Of a stretch of DNA of 10,179 nucleotides, positions 1 to 5,903 are shown in pieces; within the stretch, counting starts at the first letter, position 1; every line of letters starts with the position of its first letter. Below the pieces are notes generated by a model. It saw nothing but the letters and a program-made list of their open reading frames with translations, was not told the DNA's origin and did no database searches. Where the stretch lies: contig JAHJOS010000455.1 in NCBI GenBank assembly GCA_018820005.1, positions 1-10,179 of the forward strand, given 5' to 3'. Source of the stretch: Alphaproteobacteria bacterium (GTDB taxonomy: Bacteria; Pseudomonadota; Alphaproteobacteria; Rhizobiales; Devosiaceae). A program made the position numbers and the translations under genes.

Positions 1-152
1 CCCGCGATCTGGCCGTGGCCCGTCTCCTCAGCCACCGCATGATGGTGATGAAGGACGGTCACGTCATCGAAGCTGGCCTCACCGACCGCGTGCTCGATGA
101 CCCGCGCGAACCCTATACCCAGCTGCTCGTCAGCTCGATCCTGCAGGTGTGA
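1..152 (+). CDS. phnK: PhnK C-terminus, C-P lyase ABC-type ATPase subunit (5' truncated)
   Basis: Only the last 49 codons are present, read from base 3 to the TGA at 150-152. The translation contains HRMMVMKDGHVIEAGLTD followed by a DDP..PYTQLLVSSIL segment. This is the typical end of PhnK, the ABC-ATPase-like subunit that binds the PhnGHIJ carbon-phosphorus lyase core in the cytoplasm. The Walker motifs lie upstream of the window. The general ABC C-terminal pattern (DDP.HPYT) also occurs in oligopeptide transporter ATPases. The SS-I-L-Q ending and the phnL gene that follows two bases later favour PhnK. The gene is expected to belong to a phnGHIJKL operon extending to the left, which cannot be seen here. 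Confidence 0.9.
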   Translation, partial: RDLAVARLLSHRMMVMKDGHVIEAGLTDRVLDDPREPYTQLLVSSILQV

Positions 153-154
153 TC

Positions 155-856
155 ATGACCGCCCTTGTCGTCCAAAACCTCGCCAAAACCTTCACCATGC
201 ACCTGCGCGACGGTGTCGTCCTGCCGGTGGTCGAGAACGTCAATTTCCACATCGAGCCTGGCGAATGCGTCGTGCTGGGCGGTCCATCGGGGGCGGGCAA
301 GAGCTCGATCCTCAAGATGGTCTATGGCAATTACGGCGTTGATGCCGGCGCCATCACCATCCAGCACCACGGCGAAGCGGTCGATCTCGCCACCGCCGAT
401 CCGCGCACGGTGCTGACGCTGCGGCGCGACTCCATCGGCTATGTCAGCCAGTTCCTGCGTACCGTGCCGCGCGTCTCCGCGCTCGACGTGGTCGCCGAGC
501 CGCTGGTGATCCGCGGCGTCGACAAGACCGAGGCGCAGGAGCGCGCGAAAAATCTGCTGGCCCGGCTCAATCTGCCCGAGCGCCTGTGGAGCCTGCCGCC
601 GGCCACCTTCTCGGGCGGCGAACAGCAGCGCGTCAACATCGCGCGCGGCTTCATCACCGACCATCCCGTGCTGCTGCTCGACGAGCCAACGGCCTCGCTC
701 GACGCCACCAATCGCGCCGTCGTGGTGGCCATGATCGGTGAGAAAAAAGCCGCCGGCGTCGCCCTGCTCGGCATTTTCCACGACGAGGAGGTCCGTGCCC
801 AGGTGGCCGACCGCATCATCGACGTCACCGCCTTTGCCCCGAGGATCGCCGCATGA
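155..856 (+). CDS. phnL: PhnL, C-P lyase system ABC-type ATPase
   Basis: PhnL is an ABC-ATPase homologue of the carbon-phosphorus lyase pathway. It is needed with PhnG, H, I and M to form ribose 1-methylphosphonate triphosphate-type intermediates from phosphonate and ATP. Visible motifs, counted from ATG155: Walker A GPSGAGKS at about 43-50, signature FSGGEQQRVNIARG at about 152-165, Walker B VLLLDEP at about 172-178, and an H-loop histidine in GIFHDEEV at about 209. The length of 233 aa is normal for the family. An in-frame GTG at 149 would overlap the phnK stop, but it lies directly on the purine-rich CAGG at 144-147. ATG155, seven bases downstream of that CAGG, is therefore the better start, and it gives the usual short N-terminus MTALVVQNLAKTF. 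The end overlaps the next gene by ATGA, which suggests translational coupling. Confidence 0.95.
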   Translation: MTALVVQNLAKTFTMHLRDGVVLPVVENVNFHIEPGECVVLGGPSGAGKSSILKMVYGNYGVDAGAITIQHHGEAVDLATADPRTVLTLRRDSIGYVSQFLRTVPRVSALDVVAEPLVIRGVDKTEAQERAKNLLARLNLPERLWSLPPATFSGGEQQRVNIARGFITDHPVLLLDEPTASLDATNRAVVVAMIGEKKAAGVALLGIFHDEEVRAQVADRIIDVTAFAPRIAA

Positions 857-1467
857 AAACGCTTGGTATCGAACCCTCTATCCACCCAACCGCCAAGGTG
901 CATGACTCAACATTGGGCCGCTACACCGAGGTGGGCTCCGGCTGCACCATCGCCCATTCCAGCTTGGGCGACTATTCCTACTGCGTCGGCGGCACCCAGA
1001 TCGCCTATAGCCAGATCGGCAAGTTCGCCAATATCGCCGCCCATGTGCGCATCTATGCCTCCATGCACCCCATGGAACGCGCCTCGCTGCACCATTTCAC
1101 CTATCGCTCGGCGCAGTATTTTGAGGGCGAAACCGACGACCAGGCCTTCTTCGACTGGCGCGCGTCCACGCCTATCACTATCGGCCACGATACCTGGATC
1201 GGCCATGGCGCTGTCATCATGCCCGGCGTCACCATCGGCAATGGCGCCATCATCGGCTCCAATGCCGTGGTGACCAAGGATGTGGCCGACTTTGCCATCG
1301 CCGTGGGCGTGCCGGCGCGGACAATCAGGCAGCGTTTTGCCGACGACGTCGTTGGCCGGCTGGATACCATGGCCTGGTGGGACTGGAGCCACGACAGGTT
1401 GCACCAGGCGCTGCCGGACTTTCGCACGCTCGGCATCGAGGCGTTTCTGGACAAATACGAGGGCTGA
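853..1467 (+). CDS. Phosphonate-locus hexapeptide-repeat transferase (Xat/LbH acyltransferase family)
   Basis: This 204-aa protein belongs to the left-handed beta-helix transferases. Hexapeptide repeats ([LIV]-G-x4) run through roughly residues 8-70 and 113-160, the latter including IGHDTWIGHGAVIMPGVTIG. The family resembles xenobiotic acetyltransferases of the Vat/chloramphenicol type. A version restricted to phosphonate operons is known as a phosphonate-metabolism transferase hexapeptide family, and this gene fits it by context and sequence. His72 in ASMHP is a plausible catalytic histidine by analogy with Vat enzymes, which is inference. The substrate is unknown to me. One possibility is acetylation of an aminophosphonate, the role of PhnO in enterobacteria, but PhnO is an unrelated GNAT fold. 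The start ATG overlaps the phnL stop (ATGA, 853-856) and is preceded by GAGG at 841-844. The C-terminal tail, about 165-204, is rich in W and D and lies outside the helix. Confidence 0.88.
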   Translation: MKTLGIEPSIHPTAKVHDSTLGRYTEVGSGCTIAHSSLGDYSYCVGGTQIAYSQIGKFANIAAHVRIYASMHPMERASLHHFTYRSAQYFEGETDDQAFFDWRASTPITIGHDTWIGHGAVIMPGVTIGNGAIIGSNAVVTKDVADFAIAVGVPARTIRQRFADDVVGRLDTMAWWDWSHDRLHQALPDFRTLGIEAFLDKYEG

Positions 1468-1497
1468 CCTGCAGCGCGCCATTGCACTGGGTGTGGA

Positions 1498-1537
1498 TGG
1501 TCATGCAACCGTCACGCAAGTGTTATCCCAACTTCAC
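1498..1537 (+). promoter_or_regulatory. PHO box array (PhoB binding site) upstream of phnC
   Basis: The PHO box consists of CTGTCAT-like heptamers repeated every 11 bp. Here TGGTCAT (1498-1504), CCGTCAC (1509-1515) and GTGTTAT (1520-1526) follow one another at exactly 11 bp, and each matches the consensus at 5 of 7 positions. A fourth unit, ACTTCAC (1531-1537), is in phase but matches only 3 of 7. The first two 4-bp spacers are identical (GCAA). The array lies 43-83 bp before the phnC start, where a phosphate-starvation promoter would be expected. PhoB normally replaces the -35 contact, but no convincing -10 element can be picked out. Control by phosphate limitation is inferred from this match and from the known regulation of phn/pho operons. 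Confidence 0.75.
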
Positions 1538-1580
1538 GTCCCCGCCCTAGGTCTGCCGCAGTTGAACGGCGGGGACGCTG

Positions 1581-2411
1581 ATGCTCAAGATCTCGAACGT
1601 TTCGCGACGATTTGGTGACAAGCTTGCGGTTAGCAACGTGAGCCTGGAGATCGCCGATGGTCAAATGGTCGGCATTATTGGCCGTTCCGGCGCCGGCAAG
1701 TCCACCCTGTTGCGCATGATCAACCGCCTGACCAATGTTTCCGAGGGCACCATCGAGTTTGATGGTGTCACGGTTTCGGCCCTGCGCGGCAAGGCGCTGC
1801 GCAACTGGCATCGCGACTGCGCCATGATTTTTCAGCAGTTCAACCTGGTGCCGCGTCTGGACGTGATCACCAATGTGATGCTGGGGCGCCTCAATCACCG
1901 CTCGACGCTGATGTCCCTGCTGCAGATCTTCACCGAGCAGGAGCGGCTGATGGCCCTGCGCGCGCTCGAGCGCCTCGACATCGCCAGCACCGCCAGCCAG
2001 TGGGCCCAGACGTTGTCGGGCGGCCAGCAGCAGCGCGTGGCAATTGCCCGCGCCCTGATGCAGGGGCCGCGCATGATCCTGGCGGACGAGCCCATCGCCA
2101 GCCTGGATCCGCGCAATGCCAAGATCGTCATGGACAGCCTGGCCGACATCAACCGCGAGAGCGGGATGACGGTCATCACCAACCTGCACACGCTCGATAC
2201 CGCGCGGGCCTATTGCAACCGCATCATCGGCATGGCCGGCGGCGCTGTGGTGTTCGACGGCACGCCGGACGAGCTGACCACGGACGTCGCCCGCCAACTC
2301 TATGGCGCCGAGGGCCTGCAGGACGCCTTTTCCGAAGCCATGACGTCCACCAGCCTTGAACCGGCTGCCCGCCCCGCCGCCCAGCGGCGCGAACTGGCCG
2401 AAACCCACTAA
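1581..2411 (+). CDS. phnC: PhnC, phosphonate/phosphate ABC transporter ATP-binding protein
   Basis: PhnC is the cytoplasmic ATPase that energises uptake through the PhnE permeases. The visible motifs are a complete ABC set: Walker A GRSGAGKS at 34-41, Q-loop Gln in MIFQQFNLV at about 85, signature LSGGQQQRVAIARAL at 145-159, Walker B MILADEP at 165-171, D-loop SLDP, and the H-loop His203 in ITNLHTLDTA. The INRL and FDGV segments after Walker A are typical of PhnC. The total of 276 aa is near the family length. The last 25 or so residues (Ala/Pro/Arg-rich) go beyond the catalytic core. The start ATG is preceded by GGCGGGG at about 1568-1574. It is the first gene after the PHO-box array, and phnD begins 72 bp downstream. 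The S. meliloti phoCDET system, which carries phosphate as well as phosphonates, is the alternative name for such an operon. Confidence 0.95.
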   Translation: MLKISNVSRRFGDKLAVSNVSLEIADGQMVGIIGRSGAGKSTLLRMINRLTNVSEGTIEFDGVTVSALRGKALRNWHRDCAMIFQQFNLVPRLDVITNVMLGRLNHRSTLMSLLQIFTEQERLMALRALERLDIASTASQWAQTLSGGQQQRVAIARALMQGPRMILADEPIASLDPRNAKIVMDSLADINRESGMTVITNLHTLDTARAYCNRIIGMAGGAVVFDGTPDELTTDVARQLYGAEGLQDAFSEAMTSTSLEPAARPAAQRRELAETH

Positions 2412-2470
2412 TTCCAAGCGTTCCGCGAGGGCGTCATGCATGACCCCTCCGCCGACACCATTGCGTCACC

Positions 2471-2478
2471 AAAGGAGA
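2471..2478 (+). promoter_or_regulatory. Shine-Dalgarno site that sets the phnD start
   Basis: AAAGGAGA ends five bases before ATG2484 and is the best ribosome-binding site in the window. It favours ATG2484 over the in-frame ATG at 2436. Starting at 2484 places the secretion signal at the very N-terminus, as an exported binding protein requires. Confidence 0.8.
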
Positions 2479-2483
2479 CTTCC

Positions 2484-3395
2484 ATGACCGCAATCCGCTC
2501 CATCCTGCTCGCTGGCATCGCGCTGGCCGGCGTCGTTACCCCCACTTTCGCTCAGGAGATGGATGTTATCCGCATCGGCCTGCTCGGTGGCGAAAACGAA
2601 AGCGATCGCCTCGCCAACAACCAGTGCCTGATTGACCTGATGCCAGCCGCTCTGGGCGTCAAGGAAGTCAAGCTATTCCCGGCCGCCGACTATGATGGCG
2701 TGATCCAGGGCCTGCTCGGCGGCACCCTTGATGTCGCCGGTCTCGGCGCTTCGGGCTATGCCAAGATCTTCCTGGCTGATCCGGAAGCAGTGATCCCCTT
2801 CAACACGACCGTCCAGACGGACGGCTCGATGGGCTATCACTCGATCCTGCTGGCCCGCAAGGACTCCGGCATTGCCACCCTGGCCGACGCCAAGGGCAAG
2901 ACGCTGGGCTACGCCGACCCTGACTCCACCTCTGGCTACCTGATCCCGCTGGTGACCCTGCCAGCTGAAACCGGCATGCCAAACGACGAATATTTCTCGG
3001 CCACGTCCTTCAATGGTGGTCACGAGAACAACGTTCTCGCCCTGCTCGACCACAAGGTCGACGTTGCGGTGACCTGGACGTCGGGCGTTGGCGAATTCGC
3101 CGAAGGCTATACCTCGGGCAACACCCGCTCGATGGTCGACAAGGGCATGCTGGACATGGAAGACGTGACCCAGCTCTGGCTGTCGCCCCTGATCCCCAAT
3201 GGCCCCAATGTGATGAGCTCCAAGCTGTCCAAGGACATGCAGGACAAGATCGTCGCCTTCTACAACAGCCTGCCGACCGAGCATCCTGATTGCTTTGCTG
3301 GCATCGAGCGCGGCGAGTTCAAGGGCTATGCGCCAGTGACCCCCGAGTTCTACCAGCCCATCATCGACGCCCGCAAGGCAACCATCGGCGGCTAA
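2484..3395 (+). CDS. phnD: PhnD, periplasmic phosphonate/phosphate-binding protein
   Basis: This is the periplasmic substrate-binding protein of the importer, of the phosphate/phosphite/phosphonate-binding family, 303 aa from ATG2484. The N-terminus is a Sec signal peptide: positively charged MTAIR, a hydrophobic stretch SILLAGIALAGVV, then TPTFA with likely cleavage before QEMD. The mature part shows family hallmarks in order: IRIGLLGGENESDRL, FPAADYDGVIQGLLGGTLD, LGASGYAKI, a TVQTDGS loop, ADPDSTSGYLIP, FNGGHENNVLALL, VAVTWTSGVGEF, and a terminal FYQPIIDARKATIGG. Ser/Thr residues of the STSGY segment and the acidic residues in YDGV and GENE are candidates for ligand contacts by analogy with known PhnD structures. 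The protein would deliver substrate to PhnE1/PhnE2. Its high-quality ribosome-binding site and the hairpin just after the gene fit the excess of binding protein over permease seen in ABC operons. Whether phosphonate, phosphite or phosphate is preferred cannot be read from the sequence. Confidence 0.95.
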   Translation: MTAIRSILLAGIALAGVVTPTFAQEMDVIRIGLLGGENESDRLANNQCLIDLMPAALGVKEVKLFPAADYDGVIQGLLGGTLDVAGLGASGYAKIFLADPEAVIPFNTTVQTDGSMGYHSILLARKDSGIATLADAKGKTLGYADPDSTSGYLIPLVTLPAETGMPNDEYFSATSFNGGHENNVLALLDHKVDVAVTWTSGVGEFAEGYTSGNTRSMVDKGMLDMEDVTQLWLSPLIPNGPNVMSSKLSKDMQDKIVAFYNSLPTEHPDCFAGIERGEFKGYAPVTPEFYQPIIDARKATIGG

Positions 3396-3414
3396 GCCAC
3401 CGTCCTGACACCAG

Positions 3415-3440
3415 CCGGCGGCACAACCCTGTGCCGCCGG
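3415..3440 (+). terminator. Strong hairpin between phnD and phnE1 (attenuator or mRNA-stabilising element)
   Basis: A perfect 11-bp inverted repeat has arms at 3415-3425 (CCGGCGGCACA) and 3430-3440 (TGTGCCGCCGG), closed by a four-base loop ACCC at 3426-3429. It lies 19 bp after the phnD stop and 20 bp before the phnE1 start. No T-run follows, so it is not a classical intrinsic terminator. Partial termination, or protection of the upstream phnD message from 3' exonucleases, is the likely role, giving more binding protein than permease. Role is inference; the structure is seen directly. Confidence 0.75.
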
Positions 3441-3460
3441 TGCTTGCTTGAGGGCACGCC

Positions 3461-4432
3461 ATGAGTTCAACAACTCTACCGCGGCGCGACGCGCCACTAT
3501 CGAACGAACTGCGCGCCGTCCACGAGCACTATCGCGGGCTGCTGCGCACGCGGCGGCTCTACACAGTTCTCGGCGGGCTGGGCCTGCTTGTGGCACTGGG
3601 CGCGTCACTCTGGTTCGCCGATAGCTCGAACGCCGGCGAGTTCTTTGACCGGCTGCCCTATTTTTTCGATTTCTTCATCCACTTCCAGCCTGACGAGCCG
3701 ATGGAAATCGTGCGCGCGCTGTTTGACCTGCCTTCGCCATTTGCCGATGGCTCGTTCAAATATGACTATGAAGTGGGCCGGGTTTACCTGTCTGGGGATC
3801 TCTACCTGCCCGAGTATTTTTACCAGATGCTGGTCACCATCAATATCGCGGTGATCTCCACATTGATCGGTCTGGTGTTCGCCTTTGCGCTGAGCTTTTT
3901 CGCCGCTAGCAATGTCACTGGTTCGCGGGCGGTGCGCTTTGCCGCTCGCCGTTTCTTTGAAGTGCTGCGCGCCTTCCCCGAGATCGTCATCGCCGGCATG
4001 CTGGTGGCAATCCTGTCCATCGGGCCGATAGGCGCCATCGTTGCAGTCAGCGTCCACACGATCGGTGCGCTGGGCAAGCTGTTCTACGAAGTTGTCGAGA
4101 ACGCCGACACGCGCCCGGACGAAGGGCTGCGCTCGCTGGGCGCCAACTGGCTGGAACGCGTCCGCTATGGCTTTGTGCCGCAGGTGCTGCCCAATTTCGT
4201 CTCCTATGCGCTGCTGCGCATGGAGATCAACGTGCGCGCCTCCACCATCATCGGCGCGGTCGGCGGCGGAGGCATAGGCGAGGTGTTCCGCCTCTCGATC
4301 GGGCGCGACCACGCCGCCAAGACCTATGCGATCATCCTGCTGCTTTTTGTCACCATCATCGGCATTGACTGGATCTCGGGTGCGCTGCGCAAGCGTCTGG
4401 TTGGTCAGTCCGCTTTCCAGTTCGGAGGCTGA
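3461..4432 (+). CDS. phnE: PhnE1, phosphonate/phosphate ABC transporter permease
   Basis: This inner-membrane permease has 323 aa. The first membrane segment is at about 34-52. A loop of some 65 residues (about 53-118, aromatic-rich, FFDRLPYFFDFF) precedes the core. Core helices are visible near 126-150, 172-203, 246-270 and 287-305. The EAA-type cytoplasmic loop that docks on PhnC is at about 209-243 (YEVVENADTRPDEGLRSLGA, then a VPQVLP end), with the conserved STIIGAVGGGGIGE segment at 261-274, typical of PhnE. GAGGG at 3450-3454 lies six bases before the ATG. The next permease begins 9 bp downstream, so the two are certainly co-transcribed. Two distinct PhnE genes probably make a heterodimeric channel, the arrangement known in rhizobia as PhnE1/PhnE2 or PhoE/PhoT. 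E. coli uses one PhnE of about 276 aa, so the N-terminal extension here is a feature of the alphaproteobacterial type. Confidence 0.93.
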   Translation: MSSTTLPRRDAPLSNELRAVHEHYRGLLRTRRLYTVLGGLGLLVALGASLWFADSSNAGEFFDRLPYFFDFFIHFQPDEPMEIVRALFDLPSPFADGSFKYDYEVGRVYLSGDLYLPEYFYQMLVTINIAVISTLIGLVFAFALSFFAASNVTGSRAVRFAARRFFEVLRAFPEIVIAGMLVAILSIGPIGAIVAVSVHTIGALGKLFYEVVENADTRPDEGLRSLGANWLERVRYGFVPQVLPNFVSYALLRMEINVRASTIIGAVGGGGIGEVFRLSIGRDHAAKTYAIILLLFVTIIGIDWISGALRKRLVGQSAFQFGG

Positions 4433-4441
4433 GGCAAAGTC

Positions 4442-5785
4442 ATGTCCACACTCGCGATGAGCGCTCACGATGCCGCCGGCCTTCGGGCCCGCCACCCCCA
4501 GGTGTTCCACCGCCCACTGCGTCAGCGTCTGATGGCGCCGCTGGCGGCGCTGGTGACCTTTGCCTATCTGGTGTTCTGCTTCTTCTTTTTCGACGTGCCC
4601 GCGGTGATCAACAACGCGCAGTGGGACCGCGCCAGCATTTATCTGGCAGACTGGTATTCCTGGGAAGCGACACCACGCTTCCGTTTCAAGGATGATGGCG
4701 TCGACCTCGAGTGGACCCGATCATTGCTGGGTGACAAGCCCAATCCGGACTGGATCGAAAAGACGGGGCCCCAGAGTTATGTCAGCCGCTTCGACGGCCC
4801 CGATAACAGCATCGAGATAAGTCCCGACAGCGTGGTCGCGATTGTTGGTGGCACGCGCTACGCCATTCCCGTAATGGCGGAGGGGGCGGCACTGCCCGCA
4901 GGCGCCCCCGCCAGCATGAGCCTCAAGGGTGGACGTGTCACAGTGGACTACGGCTTTGCTGGCTCCGCCGAAGTGCGCAACACCCAAGTCTATGTGCGCC
5001 ACCGCTTCTTTGGCTGGCCAAACTTCTTCTTTGACCCGCGCTCGAGCTTTTTCGGCATGGATGCCGGTCAGGTCTGGCAGGCTGTGACGGTGGGCGAACG
5101 GTTCAATCCCGACATGCCCAATATCAAGCTGATGGCGCTCGACTTTCTCTACAACGCCGAGTGGCAGCACCTGGACGTTTACGACAAGCTGCTGCAGACC
5201 ATCGTAATGGCCTTTGTGGGGACACTGTTTGCGGCGCTGCTGGCCTTTCCGCTGTCGTTCATCGCCGCTCGCAACATTTCCGCCAACCGAGCCGGCAACT
5301 GGTTCATGAAGCGCGCCTTCGATCTGCTGCGCTCAGTCGATATGCTGATCTGGGCGCTGTTCTTCGTCCGAGGATTCGGTCCCGGGCCCATCCCGGGCAT
5401 TGCAGCGATCTTTTTCACTGACACCGGCACGCTGGGCAAGACCAATACCGAGGCGCTGGAGAACGTCGACGACCGTCAGCGCGAGGGTGTCAAATCGGTT
5501 GGTGCTTCTCCCGCCGTGGTGCATCGCTATGGCGTCGTGCCGCAAGTGATGCCGGTCTTTCTCAGCCAGGCCCTCTACTTCTGGGAGAGCAATACGCGTT
5601 CAGCGACCATTATTGGCGCGGTCGGGGCCGGCGGCATCGGCCTCAAGCTGATCGAGGCCATGCGCACCAATCAGGATTGGGAGAATGTCGCCTACATGGT
5701 GCTGCTGATCCTGATCGTGGTGTTTATCTTCGATAACATTTCGAGTGCCATCCGCAGCCGGCTGATCGGGTCGGGTGGGCACTAG
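4442..5785 (+). CDS. phnE: PhnE2, phosphonate/phosphate ABC transporter permease with large periplasmic insert
   Basis: This is the second permease, 447 aa. The permease core is C-terminal: membrane segments near 252-277, 293-323, 368-395 and 416-433, an EAA loop at about 337-371 (EALENVDDRQREGVKSVGAS, then VVPQVMP), and a SATIIGAVGAGGIG segment at 387-400 matching PhnE1. Before the core stands one N-terminal membrane helix (about 32-52). It is followed by about 195 hydrophilic residues (about 53-247) rich in W, F, D and short beta-like stretches, expected to lie in the periplasm. This roughly doubles the domain content compared with E. coli PhnE. Long second permeases are known in rhizobial PhnE2/PhoT, so it is unusual rather than aberrant. 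A Shine-Dalgarno (GGAGG 4424-4428, GAGG 4431-4434) overlaps the phnE1 end. phnM, phnN and other catabolic genes do not follow; the next gene is a signalling enzyme. Confidence 0.92.
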   Translation: MSTLAMSAHDAAGLRARHPQVFHRPLRQRLMAPLAALVTFAYLVFCFFFFDVPAVINNAQWDRASIYLADWYSWEATPRFRFKDDGVDLEWTRSLLGDKPNPDWIEKTGPQSYVSRFDGPDNSIEISPDSVVAIVGGTRYAIPVMAEGAALPAGAPASMSLKGGRVTVDYGFAGSAEVRNTQVYVRHRFFGWPNFFFDPRSSFFGMDAGQVWQAVTVGERFNPDMPNIKLMALDFLYNAEWQHLDVYDKLLQTIVMAFVGTLFAALLAFPLSFIAARNISANRAGNWFMKRAFDLLRSVDMLIWALFFVRGFGPGPIPGIAAIFFTDTGTLGKTNTEALENVDDRQREGVKSVGASPAVVHRYGVVPQVMPVFLSQALYFWESNTRSATIIGAVGAGGIGLKLIEAMRTNQDWENVAYMVLLILIVVFIFDNISSAIRSRLIGSGGH

Positions 5786-5903
5786 AATTTTCGCTTCGCC
5801 TGTGCCGAAATGGGACATGGCGGCAAAGAACCGTGACCTTTGGGCAACCTTCCGCCGTAAGCCGAACTTAAGCGCGCGCCGTTAGGGTCAGGCGAACTCC
5901 GTA

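Noticed and set aside
149..154. GTG start for phnL overlapping the phnK stop (GTGA)
   Set aside because: The only ribosome-binding-like purines are adjacent to it, leaving no spacing; ATG155 fits better.
1512..2441. Long open frame on the minus strand (309 codons) opposite phnC
   Set aside because: It mirrors the phnC coding frame in GC-rich DNA, has a low-complexity His/Gln/Gly-rich translation and no recognisable domain. phnC is certain on the plus strand.
2433..2444. 12-bp perfect palindrome GTCATGCATGAC between phnC and phnD; its first eight bases also occur in the PHO-box region at 1500-1507
   Set aside because: It is short, lacks an 11-bp partner repeat as a PHO box requires, and 12-bp palindromes are not rare enough to claim a site.
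2436..2483. Upstream in-frame ATG for phnD giving a 16-residue extension
   Set aside because: A GAGGG lies four bases before it, but the extension would precede the signal peptide, while ATG2484 has a much better Shine-Dalgarno site and places the signal at the N-terminus.
2673..3608. Long minus-strand frame opposite phnD and the start of phnE1
   Set aside because: It spans two well-supported genes and the intercistronic hairpin and has no recognisable motif; a codon-bias shadow.
3605..4510. Minus-strand frame opposite phnE1
   Set aside because: The translation is a charged, compositionally odd mirror of the permease with no domain; a shadow.
5803..5825. Weak stem TGCCG/CGGCA after phnE2 as a terminator
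   Set aside because: It has five pairs, a 13-base loop and no T-tract.
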